DNA from: Prorocentrum cordatum
Taxonomy: Eukaryota > Sar > Dinophyceae > Prorocentrales > Prorocentraceae
NCBI GenBank assembly: GCA_963575745.1
Contig: CAUYUJ010003581.1
Location: forward strand, 323,798-387,797
Direction of reading: 5' to 3'
DNA: 64,000 bases
Positions 42,385 through 55,600 of this stretch are shown one piece after another; positions within the stretch are counted from its first letter, which is position 1; each line of letters opens with the position of its first letter. Under the pieces are notes generated by a model. The model worked only from the letters and a program-made list of their open reading frames with translations. It had not been told where the DNA came from and ran no database searches. A program made the translations under genes and the position numbers.

Positions 42385-42719
42385 TCGGCGGCGAGCGAAG
42401 GGGGGCTGATGATGATGATGATGATGATGATGAGGAGGAGGAGGAGGAGGAGGAGGAGGAGGAGGAGGAGGAGGAGGAGGAGGGGGAGGAGGAGGAGGAG
42501 GAGGAGGAGGAACTCAACGGAGTTCGGGGGGGGGAACGATGCCTTTAAAACCCTTTGAAGGCCGAAAGCTCGCCAGGCTCATCCAGTCTGGCGCCGGGAG
42601 CAGGGGGCCGCAGACGCGAGACAGCCTCCCAGAAGGCGCGAGGGGGTTCCGAGAGGTCCCGCCGCCTTCTGAGAGAGCCTTCTCCTTCTCATATCCCCCC
42701 CGCGCTCGGTCGCCGCCGA
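42385..42719. mobile_element. TIR-bounded MITE-like element, copy 2 (with ATG and GAG runs)
   Basis: Left end TCGGCGGCGAGCGAAGG at 42385, right end TCGCCGCCGA ending 42719. Just inside the left end lie (ATG)n (42408-42433) and (GAG)n (42434-42512). The right half shares cagaaggcgcgaggg and tgagagagccttctcc with the copy at 59431. Confidence 0.65.
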
Positions 42720-43110
42720 GATCAGGGTGCGAGGGCCTCGGGGGGCCATGTCGACGTATGTTGACGCTTTGTGGGCGGGGCGCGGTCGGCGACGGCGACC
42801 GAGGATGGGCCGAAGGGGCAAGGTGGAAGGTCGCTCATTTGTACTATGCGGATCGACTGTAGGGCATCGACTGCAGAGTTGACTGGCCCCGGGATTGTTT
42901 GGCTCGTCGAAACTAGAAAAGATGGGTCGAAACTTCGGAGATCTACGAAGGTCCTGCGTGTTTGTTGCGTGGAGTCGACGAGAAATACAAGTGTCGGGGC
43001 GCGTGCATTCTGCAGTCGATCACCTGCTCGAGCCTGGGGGGCCAGGGGGTCCACGGCCCCCCTCCGGGGCCGTAGCGCGCCGGCTGCTGCGCCCTTTTCC
43101 TAGGCGGCCT
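42720..43110. other. no recognisable gene
   Basis: Unique sequence. No domain recognised on either strand. Confidence 0.35.
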
Positions 43111-44290
43111 CCGCCGGCTTGATGTCGCCCTGCTTTGAGCGAGCCTTGGAGCGAGCATCCTCGCGCTGCAGCTGCTCTTGCTGCGCCTCGTGTTTATGAC
43201 GTGCGGCTTCGGCGCCGCGTCTGGCCATCTCTTCGGCGCGCAGGTCATGCAAGCTCTCGGCGCTCTCGCGCCCGCTCCTCGTTCCGACGAACCCCGCGCC
43301 ATCGAGCCTCGCTCTTAGGAGAAGAAGCCGGCGTGAACATGAACTTCCAGAGCTCTGCGCGGATTTCTCGCTGGACCCCGTTCTGCGGCGCGCGGAGCGC
43401 GCCGGGGGCTGCGCCGGAGGCGCCGCCGGGGGGGCCCAACGCCGACCCAAGAAAGCCGCGCGCCGTGGGCCCCTCGTCCTGGCCGCGGCTCGGGCGGCCC
43501 GTTCTTCTCGGGCTTCTCCTCGGCGCCGCTGCGCCTCTCGCGTGCGCCTCTGCCCCTCCTCCTCTCCGGATTCCTTCGCCGCGCCCGCTGCGGCCCTGGC
43601 CTTCCCTTCCTGGCGCGCGCGGCAGTGCTTGCGGCGCGAGCCGACGTGGCCCTGGCAACGTGCCTCGTTTCCTTCAGCGTGGCCAGAACGTGGTTTCGGA
43701 CGCGAGGCGCTCCCGCGCGCCCCGGTCGCGACGTGCCCCCTGGACGTGGCCGCCGCAATAGTGGCTGGGGCTGCAGCCGCGGCGGCGGCGGCGCCCTGAG
43801 GAACGGCTGCCGACTGCCCACCCTCCGCCGGTCTACCCCCGAGCGCCAGGGCGTCAGATCGTGGGGCCTTGGACTGTTCAGCGATATCGCCTCGCCGACC
43901 TCGGCTCGTTCGCGAGTGTCAGCTGGCGCCGCGGCCTGAGCCATAGCGCTGCGGGCCTTGGCCGCCTCGGCGGCCTCCTCGGCGCGTGCGTGGGGAGCCT
44001 CTCGAACCATCGCCGCCTCGGTCCTCGTCTCTCTGACAGGGGCGGCCGCGGCGCGAAGGGCCCTCTGCGCCCTGCGGTCATCATCCCCCCCTCTTCTCGC
44101 CGGTCTGAGCTCTGCGGGGCTGGGCCTGGCCCTGGGCCCGGGCGGCCTCGCAGAACGGCGCCATCTGCCGAACCTCCTGTTGCAGGATCTCCGCCCTTTC
44201 ATGTTCCTCATGTCGTGTATAGTCAAGCTTCTGCTTCTCAGCGGCCTACCGCAGAGCGTTCCTGAATGCAGAACATGGCCTTCTCCTCCG
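43111..44290 (-). CDS. candidate coiled-coil protein fragment, broken or multi-exon
   Basis: On the minus strand, stretches of different phases read like one charged, Ala/Arg/Glu-rich helical protein. One stretch near 44130-44240 has RHEEHERAEILQQEVRQM. Another near 43115-43260 has SLHDLRAEEMARR and HKHEAQQEQLQREDARSK, ending at a stop at about 43100. The middle (43300-44100) has EEAAEAAKARSAMAQAA-type runs. Phase changes mean introns, frameshifts or a pseudogene. I cannot name a family or splice sites. High GC also favours Ala/Arg-rich frames by chance, so this is weak. Confidence 0.3.
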
Positions 44291-45750
44291 GGAGGCATTC
44301 ACCAAAGGAGACTGCAGTGGGCGCCGTGGCTCTCCGCCTGAGCTGAGCTGAGCAAGCCGTGGTCCCAGCAGCGCTCAGCGATCGAGATCCTGTTTGACTG
44401 CAAATGCCGCCGAAACTCTTGGCAATTGGGGGTCGATCCGCAACCTCGTCCTCTAAGATCTACCCGGTGTATGCGGCGATGGCCTTTCGGTCGGCATTGC
44501 CCTGCTCCTGGAGGGCGTCGTTTCGCGGACGGGCCACGGAACAGTCGGCACCCCCCAAGCCGTGCCCGGAGCGCAACCTGGCATGGCTGCAGTGGCTCCA
44601 GGACCCATGCTCCCAGCACCTGTGCATGCCCCAGTCCCCATGGCCATGCTCCCAGCGTCTGCGTATGTTCCCGGCCTCGGAACCGAGCTCACAATGCCCT
44701 CGTCCAGAACGTCAGGGGCCACGCGCCCAACCGGGTCCGACATTGGGTGGTCGGCATGAGCGGGAACAGCGGTCCGGGCGGCTTTCGGCCTCTTAGCCCC
44801 CGCGCTCTACATTCCAAAAATGTTCTTGCCTTCGCCTCGCGGCCGCAGCCTGCCAACTCGAGGGCGGAGTCTCTCAGCTCGGGCATGCTGCGTGTGATCG
44901 TCTGGGATGTCGCCCAATTGCTGGCTGACAGATGTCGGAGTTGGCCGCACCGAGATGGTCGATGGCGGGCATCGTCTCCGCGGGCAGGCCAGTGCCGCGG
45001 GCGAGAAGTGCAAGACCTTAGGCGTCGGCGAAAGTATCGGCAGGAACCGAGCTCGCACTCAGCACGGTATCCTCTCCGCAGGCATGGGCGGAACCCTCGC
45101 TCGGCGCATTGATCTTACTGCTGGCGGGGTCGCGCCCTAACTCAGATTTCCATTGTCTCGGTCGGCGGAGGCGCGCCCGCATTCGACATCGAACGTGCGT
45201 CATCCTCGCCGTCAGACAAGGTACAAATCCCGAAGATACCAGGATTCCCCCCGGCGCGTCAGGCCTGTGGGCCATCGGCCATGGGAGGACACAGTGACGA
45301 TCTTTACCTCTAAATTTGAAAAGCAGTTTCTTGTGGGCCACGTAGTTTTTGACGTGTCGGGACGTTCTGACTACTTGACAATTGCCCATGGCGAACTTCG
45401 GCTGATACCCAATCATTTACCCAAATAGATTCGTTATCCGTCGTATCCGGCGTCGTTGTAATTATCTCCTTGAACTCCTAGCTCAGATGCATCGTTAAAC
45501 ATACCGCTTCCGCCACCGATCTTGCTGAAACCGACCAGCGGAACCTCACCCTGGTTGATCAATATGACAACCCGTGTCCGTTAAGCGATCATGCAATCAG
45601 AGAAATTCGCGGGCACGCGCGCGAACCTGCATCACGCAGCCGCTCGCGCTCTTGATTATACATGAAATTGCGGCGGCCAGGTCCTGTCAAAGCAAGCAGG
45701 CGGCGGCAGCTAAAAACGACTGGGGAAGCGGATAATGATGATTCCTGCTG
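44291..45750. other. no recognisable gene
   Basis: Several overlapping open frames on both strands, for instance a Met/Pro/Ala-rich one at 44562-44759 (+). It could hold further exons of the minus-strand candidate, but I see no domain or clear splice signals. Confidence 0.3.
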
Positions 45751-45960
45751 CTCCTCCTCCTCCTCCTCCTCCTCCTCTCTTGTTCCTGCTCCTCCTCCTT
45801 TTCCTCTTCCTCAGCTCCTCCTCCACATTCTCATTCTGTTCGTGTTCGCCCTTCTCCTCCTCCTCCTCCTGCTCCTCCTCCTCCTCCTCCTCCTCCTCCT
45901 CATCCCCCTCCTCCTCCTCCTTTTCCCTCCTCTTTATCACCATCAGCATCGTCACAAACA
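45751..45960. repeat. CTC/TCC imperfect microsatellite
   Basis: Pyrimidine-rich triplets with CTG and TTC interruptions. Confidence 0.88.
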
Positions 45961-45984
45961 CCAGCAACGTCAAGACCAACATCA

Positions 45985-46228
<244 letters not shown>

Positions 46229-47239
46229 GTCGCACTTTCGCCATTCCGTCTTCTCCTCCTCCAGCCCCATCCTCCGCTCCTCTTCCTCGCACCCATACAA
46301 GGTACCCTCGCCGCACGCTGGCACAAAGCGAACTAAGCGCGACGCTCCACGTTGAACCAATCGTTATCGTTCTCCTGCGCCGCCGCGAGACGAATAATGG
46401 ACAGGCGCCGGGCCAGCCGGTGCAGAGGGAAGAGGAGGCGGAGGAGGCGCCGCCGCACTTCACGCTTTCATCCTCTCGCAATCGTTTGCGTCCGTTCCTA
46501 TATGGGTTCGAAACGCAACAGCTTCGGCGCTTCTTATGGCCAACGTTGAAAGAGGGAGGAAAGAGGAGGAAGGAGAAGCCCCCTCTGCACACTCCGGGCC
46601 CTTTCCTGCCCTGTCCCCCAGTCCCCCCCCATTCTGCTCGCTCTGCCTCGCCCGTCCTCCTCTTGCTACTGCAGCTGCTCGACCTCCTCGTTTCTGCTGC
46701 TCCTCCTCCTCCTCCTCCTCCTCCTCCGCCTTCTCCTCTTCCTCGACCTTTCAACTCCTCGTCCTCTCCCGAGCGCTCCCGATCCTCCTCCTGTCCTCCT
46801 CCTTCTCCTCCTCCTTCTCCTCCTCCTCCGCCTACCCACCTCAGCCTTGTCCTCGTCCTCCTCCCCCCTCCCCAGGCTGTCCCCGATGCCCTCGCCCTCG
46901 GGCCTTCCAATACAGCCGAAATATGGCCGCAAGACCATGGGTCAAGGAACGAAGCCTCTTCGCGGAAGGAATCAGGCCTCCATGGAAACGTCCGCGACGA
47001 AACGTTCCAAGATGGGCAACCCGAGCGCGCGAAGAACACGAGAGCGCCCCTCCAAAGCTGGGGCTGCTCTTAACCTTTGTGCCAGCATCACCTCTCGGCA
47101 TCCTCCTCGGTCCCGTCCTCGTCATCCCCTTCCCTCCTCCGCGAAAGAGAAGCAGACCACGAGGGCGGCGAGAACGGCGAGGAGCAGCAAAACGGTGAAG
47201 ATCGGGGCGCGGACGGGGAGGGCCAGGACGGGAGAGCGA
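46229..47239. repeat. spacer with CTC-rich tracts
   Basis: CTC/TTC tracts at 46695-46760 and 46785-46870 in GC-rich sequence with no recognisable gene. Confidence 0.5.
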
Positions 47240-47342
47240 GAGAGAGAGAGAGAGAAAGAAGGATAGATATGATAGAGGGAGGCAGAGGGAGAGAAACACA
47301 GAAGGAGAGAGAGAGAGAGAGAGGCACACACACAACAGAGAG
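47236..47342. repeat. (GA)n low-complexity tract
   Basis: gagagagagag runs with gagggagg interruptions. Confidence 0.85.
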
Positions 47343-48139
47343 GAAGGTGATCGTTTTTTTATTCATTGTTTTGCTGATCGGCGCGGGCCCTCGCACCCCC
47401 CCCCATGGAGCAGATCTTGGGTGTTTTCGGCGTCTGTTTCGAGCTGGTGGAGTCTCCCCCGTCGGACGCACTGTTGCAAACAATCGCATTAAGCAGAGGT
47501 CCAGAACCAGCCTCCCCCCCTCCCCCCCCCCTTCCGCACAATGTCGGAAGTCCGACTAAGAAAACGCTCACAAGGGAGGGGGGATAAGACAAGTCTACGT
47601 TGACAGAACAATCAGAACGAACGACAATTGTGCTGCTGGCACACGGTTACTCCCAGCCAAGCGAATCATATCACCATGTCTAGAAGGGCCCTGTCGTGTC
47701 GTCCCAAAGCCGTTGCACCTTGTCGTGTAAGCAGGGAATATGAGCCCATGCGCCTCAAAACACACGCAACCTCACTGAATCCCTTCTCCATGTCACAAAC
47801 AAACACAATCATAACCAGGGGATGCGTCGATCATGTTTCTCGGGCGAGTCGTATGCAAACGTAAGCAACAGCGCAATGTGCTTCAAAAGTGGCACGCTGT
47901 CATCATAATCGAAAGACCTGCCGGGGAAAAGACAATGGGGTGCTCGCCTTGGATGATATTTTGTTGCGCCGTGCTCGGGCCAGCGCGCGTCGTCGGACCA
48001 TGATGAAACACAATTGAAGAACCCACGCGGCTCAAAATAAACGCAACCTCTGCCGACCCTTCGGCGCGTATCGGCGCGTGTGAAACGCTGTCGTCGTCTT
48101 CGTCGCCAAGTCAATGACATTGAAGAGCCATTGAAGAGC
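47343..48139. other. no recognisable gene
   Basis: Lower-GC unique sequence than its neighbours. Two short related passages (47740-47790 and 48010-48050) share cacgcaacctc. No domain seen. Confidence 0.35.
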
Positions 48140-48169
48140 GAAGAAAGAACATGGAGGTCCTGAGGCGTT

Positions 48170-48735
48170 AAGAACCCATGTGTTTTCACGCTTGTCCCGT
48201 TCTGGGGTGTTGGGAACCATCTCCTTTCACGCTTGTCCCCCTCTGGGGCGTTCGGACCCACATGTTCTCACGCTTGTCCCGCCCTGAGGCGTTAGGAACC
48301 CAAGTGTCTTCACGCTTGTCCAGCTCTGGGGCGTTAGGATCATAAGTGTTTTCACGCTTGTCCCGCTCTGGAGCGTTAGGAACCCATGTGTTTTCATGCT
48401 TGTCCCGCTCTGAGGCGTTACCACCAACGTGTTTTTCACGCTTGTCCCGCTCTGGGGCTTTTCTGAAACCATGTGTTTTTCACGCTTGTCCCGCAACCTA
48501 CTGTGTTTCACGCTTGTCCCGCTCTGGGGTGTTGGGAACCGAAATGTTTTCAAGCTTGTCCCGCTCTTGGGCGTTGGAAGCCCAAATGCTTTCACGCTTG
48601 TCCCGCTCTGGGGCGTTAGGAGCCCACCTGCTTTCCACGCTTGTCCCGCTCTGGGGCGTTAGGAGCCCACGTGTTGTCACGCTTGTCCCGCTCGGAGGTA
48701 TTTAGAACCCAGGTGTTTTCACGCGCTTCCGCATT
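48170..48735. repeat. minisatellite, 42-bp unit, about 13 copies
   Basis: Units of ttcacgcttgtcccgctct plus ggggcgttaggaaccca. Unit length is mostly 42 bp, with a few shortened. Confidence 0.93.
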
Positions 48736-49600
48736 CCCAGAAACACCAGGGCACCCTGGGGCGCCCAGGCCCATCGAGTCCTGCAAAAAACAAGCCTTTC
48801 GCTCGAGACATTTTCGCTCTCTTTCCTGCGCAGGGCAGGCCATCCTAGAGCGGGCACGCAAAAAAGTCAACATGGCTCATTTTCTGCAAAATCTTGGGGC
48901 CTCCAGACCTCGTCATTCATTGCGGATTCTGCGCTAAGAGCTTCGCAGCTTGATTTCACTAGGGGACACGGGCGTCCGCAGACCCGTTATGGATCGAGGA
49001 CCCCGACATGGGGGACACACACTTTCCTCGAGCGAACATGCGCGAAACGCATTCAAACAACAAAATGAAGCTGTACCTTTTCTTGAATCGAGCGGAAGCC
49101 CGCCGGCCATCTTCGAACATGGCACTGGGAACCCTGTACACAACCAAAAGAAAACCCTGGACCCGAGCACTTTCCAGGGACAAAAAAGCTCCATGGAGTA
49201 GGCGAGGACCGAGGTCCGAGACGGGAATCGATCCCAAAGGGAGCGCAAAAAGGGGCCCGTCACCGCATGGCTTTGGGACTTTGGAGGCCCCAGCCGCCCG
49301 AGACGTCTTCGGAGAGCGGCCCAGATCCCACAACTGTGGGGTCACTCCAGCAACCCACCGACTCACCCCAAGGTGTGGTCACCACGCCGCCCAGGGGCCC
49401 CCCGAGCTGGGCGGTGGCCAGCCTCGGTTCTGCAGGAGAGCCCGGCGGAGGCGGGGGCACCAGCTCCACACCCGGCGATACTGCAACGACGGGCCTGGTG
49501 GTCCTGACGCGATCGCGCTCCGTGACTGTTTTGTGGTTGCTTTCGCCTGACGATCGACCGCCAACAATCCCCAGCTGTGGAGAAGAGGCTGATCTGGAAC
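48736..49600. other. no recognisable gene
   Basis: Unique sequence. A frame that runs into the following 9-bp repeat (from 49267) shows no domain. Confidence 0.35.
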
Positions 49601-49605
49601 CGGAG

Positions 49606-49637
<32 letters not shown>

Positions 49638-49641
49638 TGCG

Positions 49642-49677
<36 letters not shown>

Positions 49678-49722
49678 CCAGTCGCGCCGGTTGCGCCGGC
49701 TGCGCCGGTCGCGCCGGTTGCG

Positions 49723-49771
<49 letters not shown>

Positions 49772-49905
49772 CTGCGCCAGCTGCGCCGGTCGCGCCGGTT
49801 GCGCCGGTTGCGCCGGTCGCGCCGGTCGCGCCGGTCGCGCTGGTTGCGCCGGCTGCGCCGGCTGCGCCAGCGGCGCCGGCTGCGCCAGCGGCGCGTCGAT
49901 TGTGA
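49601..49905. repeat. GCGCCGGTC 9-bp minisatellite
   Basis: About 33 units of gcgccggtc with gttgcgccg and gctgcgccg variants. It codes Val-Ala-Pro in one phase and Arg-Ser-Arg in another. The same unit recurs at 55735-56040. Confidence 0.95.
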
Positions 49906-51999
49906 TATCAACACAGACATCACAGTCGTCATGTCGCTCTCCCGTCGTGTCCCGTGGGTGGTGTCATGATCTCGTGGCGTGGCGTGGCGTGGTGTGGGGT
50001 ACGGTGTGATGTGGCGTGATGTTGTGTGGCGTGGTGTGTGGTGTGGTGTGTGCGTGTGTGTGGTGTGGTGTGGTGTGTTGTGTGTGTGTGTGTGTGTGCG
50101 TGTGTGTGTGCGGTGCGGTGTGGTGCGGTGCGGTGCGGTGCGGTGCGGCGTGGTGTAGTGTGTAAGTGAGGTCGGTTGCGACACCATCACAGAGATCGCA
50201 CTTGCCATGTAGGTGCCCCATGGGAGGTGTCATGAGGACGTGATGTCGTGATGTCGTGCCTTTCTGCGGGGGGGATGCCCGGGCAGACTCCTGCCGGCCT
50301 TAGTCAAAATGAAGAACACGAGAGGCCGCGGGGGCAGGAATGGAGGAGGGGGAAAGGAGGGCCGAGAGCGAGGATACCACATCAGGAGCAACCTTTTTGA
50401 CATCGGATCTCGAATGTGTGCGTCGCGAGCTACGCCTCGTAGTCGCCGACGCATCGCCGGGCCGGCCCGTCGGCTGCGCCGGCGCGCACCGCCGCGGGAG
50501 GAGCAAGAGGAAACGATGCGGTACTGCGTGCGGAAGTCGCATGCAGAAGGCGCTGGAAAAGTCCCCGGCCGCACCCCGCCCTGCAGCGGATGGCGCGCGG
50601 AAGCGTCGAGTAAACAGAAAAACTGCGTCAGCAGCCCGGGTGTGCGTGCAACCCCGGGTGCCTTTCTGCGAACGCAGCGGCGGGGAAAACGACATGCTTG
50701 AGCAGCTCGGGCGTGCGTGTAATCCCGAGTGCCTTTCTGCGGGAGCATGCCCGTGGAGACTTCTGCCGGCCCTCGTCAAAATTAAACGCGAGAGGCCGCG
50801 GGGGCAGGAATGGAGGAGGGGGAAAGGAGGGCCGAGAGCGAGGAAACCACATTAGGAGCAACCTTTTTGACATCGGATCTCGAATGTGTGCGTCGCGAGC
50901 TACGCCTCGTAGTCGCCGACGCCTCGTAGTCGCCGACTCGAAGATAGAACAAGAAGGAGAGAGGTAAATCAACGTACACCTCACAACAATGCCGTGACCC
51001 CCCAACATATCGTGGCCAACGATTGTGAAAACCGCTCTTACCAATCTCATCAGGGCGAGGCATGCAAGATATTTGAGGCACCAGACGGTATCGATACCGA
51101 TGCTTCATGGCCCTCTCCTGGGGTGCCTTCTGACCAGACTCCCGAGGCGAATCCAGCGGTGGCGACGAGGGCCTCCCAGGAGGCCCAACGAGGCGCAAAC
51201 GAGGCAAGGGTAGCGGTATGTGTGTCTGGAGAACCTGGGGCGGATCGGGAAAGGAGACGCTGCCATGAGCTCTCGGTGGCACGGAGGGCGTGGCCCTGCA
51301 GGTAGGGGTGACCTTTGGTGTGCAGCTTGGGGGGGGGGCTGCGGGGGAGGGAGGGGGCCAGATCCAAGCGCGTGGGCCAGTGCCTGAGGGAGCCCTGGTG
51401 GGCCCGCACCAAAGGTCAATTTGGCGAAGGGTCGCTCTCACGCGCAGCTGAATCTTGGTCCTGCAGGATCTGCCTCGTGGCAGCCCAACGCGCTGGGACA
51501 GCGCAGTAGAACATGATCGACCCACGAACCCGGAAAGGAATATAGAAATGTAAGGCATTGTAACATTTCAAAGACACCTGATTGGGCGACGGGCACATGC
51601 AATGCTAAATGTATCGATGATGATGTACTGTGCCGAGGGCTGTGCTGTGCTACGCCGTGCTGAACTGCGATGTGCCATGCCGCGATTGTTTTCTATATAG
51701 CGTTGTGGATCGAGTCCTCCCTGGCATCCGAGTCCTCACCGAACTGATCTGGAGCGTAAGCTCGAGCTGCTCAGGATGGTAGCTGCCCCAGAATTAATCG
51801 ACAGAGGGAACATGCCAAGAGGACGCGCCGCGGAACGTCCCAAGGGACGCGCCAGGCGACGTGCCAGGGGACGTGCCATGGGGACGCACCGTGGGACGTG
51901 CCAAGGGGACGCGCTACGGAACGTGCCAATGGACGTGCCGAGGGACGTGCCATGGGACGCGCCGCGCGACGTGCCAGGTGGACTCGCCACGGAACGCGC
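49847..51999. repeat. 2.15-kb tandem duplication, copy 1
   Basis: Almost identical to 52020-54168. It contains a GGTGT/GT low-complexity tract (49980-50165), an internal duplication (about 50310-50450 and 50790-50930) carrying gagaggccgcgggggcagg, unique sequence, and a gacgtgccaagggacgcgcc array (51810-51999). No gene recognised. Confidence 0.95.
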
Positions 52000-52019
52000 G
52001 CGACCGGCGCAGCTGGCGC

Positions 52020-54168
52020 AGCCGGCTGCGCCGGCTGCGCCAGCGGCGCCGGCTGCGCCAGCGGCGCGTCGATTGTGATATCAACACAGACATCACAGTC
52101 GTCATGTCGCTCTCCCGTCGTGTCCCGTGGGTGGTGTCATGATCTCGTGGCGTGGCGTGGCGTGGTGTGGGGTACGGTGTGATGTGGCGTGATGTTGTGT
52201 GGCGTGGTGTGTGGTGTGGTGTGTGCGTGTGTGTGGTGTGGTGTGGTGTGGTGTGTGTGTGTGTGTGCGTGTGTGTGTGCGGTGCGGTGTGGTGCGGTGC
52301 GGTGCGGTGCGGTGCGGCGTGGTGTAGTGTGTAAGTGAGGTCGGTTGCGACACCATCACAGAGATCGCACTTGCCATGTAGGTGCCCCATGGGAGGTGTC
52401 ATGAGGACGTGATGTCGTGATGTCGTGCCTTTCTGCGGGGGGGATGCCCGGGCAGACTCCTGCCGGCCTTAGTCAAAATGAAGAACACGAGAGGCCGCGG
52501 GGGCAGGAATGGAGGAGGGGGAAAGGAGGGCCGAGAGCGAGGATACCACATCAGGAGCAACCTTTTTGACATCGGATCTCGAATGTGTGCGTCGCGAGCT
52601 ACGCCTCGTAGTCGCCGACGCATCGCCGGGCCGGCCCGTCGGCTGCGCCGGCGCGCACCGCCGCGGGAGGAGCAAGAGGAAACGATGCGGTACTGCGTGC
52701 GGAAGTCGCATGCAGAAGGCGCTGGAAAAGTCCCCGGCCGCACCCCGCCCTGCAGCGGATGGCGCGCGGAAGCGTCGAGTAAACAGAAAAACTGCGTCAG
52801 CAGCCCGGGTGTGCGTGCAACCCCGGGTGCCTTTCTGCGAACGCAGCGGCGGGGAAAACGACATGCTTGAGCAGCTCGGGCGTGCGTGTAATCCCGAGTG
52901 CCTTTCTGCGGGAGCATGCCCGTGGAGACTTCTGCCGGCCCTCGTCAAAATTAAACGCGAGAGGCCGCGGGGGCAGGAATGGAGGAGGGGGAAAGGAGGG
53001 CCGAGAGCGAGGAAACCACATTAGGAGCAACCTTTTTGACATCGGATCTCGAATGTGTGCGTCGCGAGCTACGCCTCGTAGTCGCCGACGCCTCGTAGTC
53101 GCCGACTCGAAGATAGAACAAGAAGGAGAGAGGTAAATCAACGTACACCTCACAACAATGCCGTGACCCCCCAACATATCGTGGCCAACGATTGTGAAAA
53201 CCGCTCTTACCAATCTCATCAGGGCGAGGCATGCAAGATATTTGAGGCACCAGACGGTATCGATACCGATGCTTCATGGCCCTCTCCTGGGGTGCCTTCT
53301 GACCAGACTCCCGAGGCGAATCCAGCGGTGGCGACGAGGGCCTCCCAGGAGGCCCAACGAGGCGCAAACGAGGCAAGGGTAGCGGTATGTGTGTCTGGAG
53401 AACCTGGGGCGGATCGGGAAAGGAGACGCTGCCATGAGCTCTCGGTGGCACGGAGGGCGTGGCCCTGCAGGTAGGGGTGACCTTTGGTGTGCAGCTTGGG
53501 GGGGGGGCTGCGGGGGAGGGAGGGGGCCAGATCCAAGCGCGTGGGCCAGTGCCTGAGGGAGCCCTGGTGGGCCCGCACCAAAGGTCAATTTGGCGAAGGG
53601 TCGCTCTCACGCGCAGCTGAATCTTGGTCCTGCAGGATCTGCCTCGTGGCAGCCCAACGCGCTGGGACAGCGCAGTAGAACATGATCGACCCACGAACCC
53701 GGAAAGGAATATAGAAATGTAAGGCATTGTAACATTTCAAAGACACCTGATTGGGCGACGGGCACATGCAATGCTAAATGTATCGATGATGATGTACTGT
53801 GCCGAGGGCTGTGCTGTGCTACGCCGTGCTGAACTGCGATGTGCCATGCCGCGATTGTTTTCTATATAGCGTTGTGGATCGAGTCCTCCCTGGCATCCGA
53901 GTCCTCACCGAACTGATCTGGAGCGTAAGCTCGAGCTGCTCAGGATGGTAGCTGCCCCAGAATTAATCGACAGAGGGAACATGCCAAGAGGACGCGCCGC
54001 GGAACGTCCCAAGGGACGCGCCAGGCGACGTGCCAGGGGACGTGCCATGGGGACGCACCGTGGGACGTGCCAAGGGGACGCGCTACGGAACGTGCCAATG
54101 GACGTGCCGAGGGACGTGCCATGGGACGCGCCGCGCGACGTGCCAGGTGGACTCGCCACGGAACGCGC
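52020..54168. repeat. 2.15-kb tandem duplication, copy 2
   Basis: Offset 2169-2173 bp from copy 1. The only difference I noticed by eye is the length of the GT tract near 52250. Such identity means recent duplication or an assembly artefact. Confidence 0.95.
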
Positions 54169-54395
54169 CAAGGAACGTGCCAAAGTGTATAGTTGAGTGT
54201 ATCGATATTGATGTACCGTGCCGACGGCTGTGCTGTGCTGGGCCGTGCTGAACTGCGATGCGTCATGCCGCGATTGTGCTCTCTCTCTCTCTCGTGCCAA
54301 AGTGTATAGTTGAGTGTATCGATATTGATGTACCGTGCCGACGGCTGTGCTGTGCTGGGCCGTGCTGAACTGCGATGCGTCATGCCGCGATTGTG

Positions 54396-54427
<32 letters not shown>

Positions 54428-54780
54428 ATATAGATATAGCGTTGTGGATCGAGTCCTCCCTGGCATCCGAGTCCTCACCGAACTGATCTGGATCGTAAGC
54501 TCGAGCTGCCTGAGCAGATGGTAGCTGCCCCAGAACTAATCGACAGAGGGAACATGCCAAGAGGACGCGCCGCGGAACGTCCCAAGGGACGCGCCAGGGG
54601 ACGTGCCAGGGGACGTGCCATGGGCACGCACCGTGGGACGTGCCAAGGGGACGCGCTACGGAACGTGCCAATGGACGTGCACCGCGCGACGTGCCAGGGG
54701 GACTCGCCACGGGACGCTCCGCGGAACGTGCCAAGCAACATGCCAGGCTGCAATGCTAAAGGTATCGATATTGATGTACC
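54169..54780. repeat. further partial copies of the duplication end
   Basis: A unit of about 118 bp, aagtgtatagttgagtgtat and cgtgctgaactgcgatgcg, ending in a CT run, is doubled at 54178-54410. The gatggtagctgccccagaa module recurs at 54517, matching 51776 and 53945. Confidence 0.85.
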
Positions 54781-55212
54781 GTGCCGAGGGCTGTGCTGTG
54801 CCTGGGCGACCTGGACACGTGAAAACACGCGTTTCGCTCAAGACGTTGTCAGCACATCCTCATGCTAGACATCCGCTTGGGCAACCTGGACACGTGCAAA
54901 CAAAGCGTCTCGCTCGAGACATCCTCAACAAATGCTCATGTTAGACATCCGCCTGGGCGACCTGGACACGTGAAAACAAGCCTCTGGTTCGAGACATCCT
55001 CAACAAATCCTCATGCTAGACATCTGTCTGGGCCACCTGGAGGCGTGAAACCAAGCGTCTCGCTCGAGGCATCCTCAAGACCAGGGCACGAATCCACTTG
55101 AGAGATCCTCAGAATTCAAGCCCCCAGGAGAGGACAATCTATAACACAAAACAAGCGTTTCGCTCGAGACATCCTCAACAAATTCTGAAAAACAAGCGTT
55201 TCGCTCGAGACA
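54781..55212. repeat. tandem array, about 75-bp unit
   Basis: Four to five units with gcctgggcgacctggacacg, aaacaagcgtttcgctcgag and acatcctcaacaaatcctca. Confidence 0.88.
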
Positions 55213-55216
55213 TCCT

Positions 55217-55600
55217 CAAATCCCACCAGCCCTTTGGGCGTGAGTGGTTCAGCGAGCTCTCTCTGTCCTCAACCCCCCTTCTTCCCCTTCGGGGAGGGGT
55301 TTACCCCTCCCCCTACCCCCTCCCCCTGGGCCTGGAGGGGGTGTTCCGCGGGTCGCCGGGGGGGTCTTTTTCGACTCCTCGGAGGGCTAAAAAACGACAC
55401 CCCTCACGAGGATTCTGGCCCCGACGGGGGGACGGAGATAAGGTACCCTCCTCTTCCTTGAAGCCAAAAACATTGATTTTACTACGGTTTTGGCTCCATT
55501 TGGCCCTTCTGAGGGGGCAGCGCTCATGCAAGCTCCCCCCTCCCGTCAAGGCAATATTATTGATTTTACTAAGGTTTTGGGCTCATTTTGCCCTTCCGAG
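55217..55600. repeat. inverted long repeat, arm 2
   Basis: Reverse complement of 35060-35416, 20 kb away, with moderate divergence. Confidence 0.85.

Noticed and set aside
49267-49905. 212-codon frame ending in Val-Ala-Pro repeats
   Set aside because: The Val-Ala-Pro part is the 9-bp minisatellite; the first part has no recognisable domain and other phases are open too.
52020-54168. Second, independent set of genes
   Set aside because: An almost exact duplicate of 49847-51999, and neither copy contains a recognisable gene.
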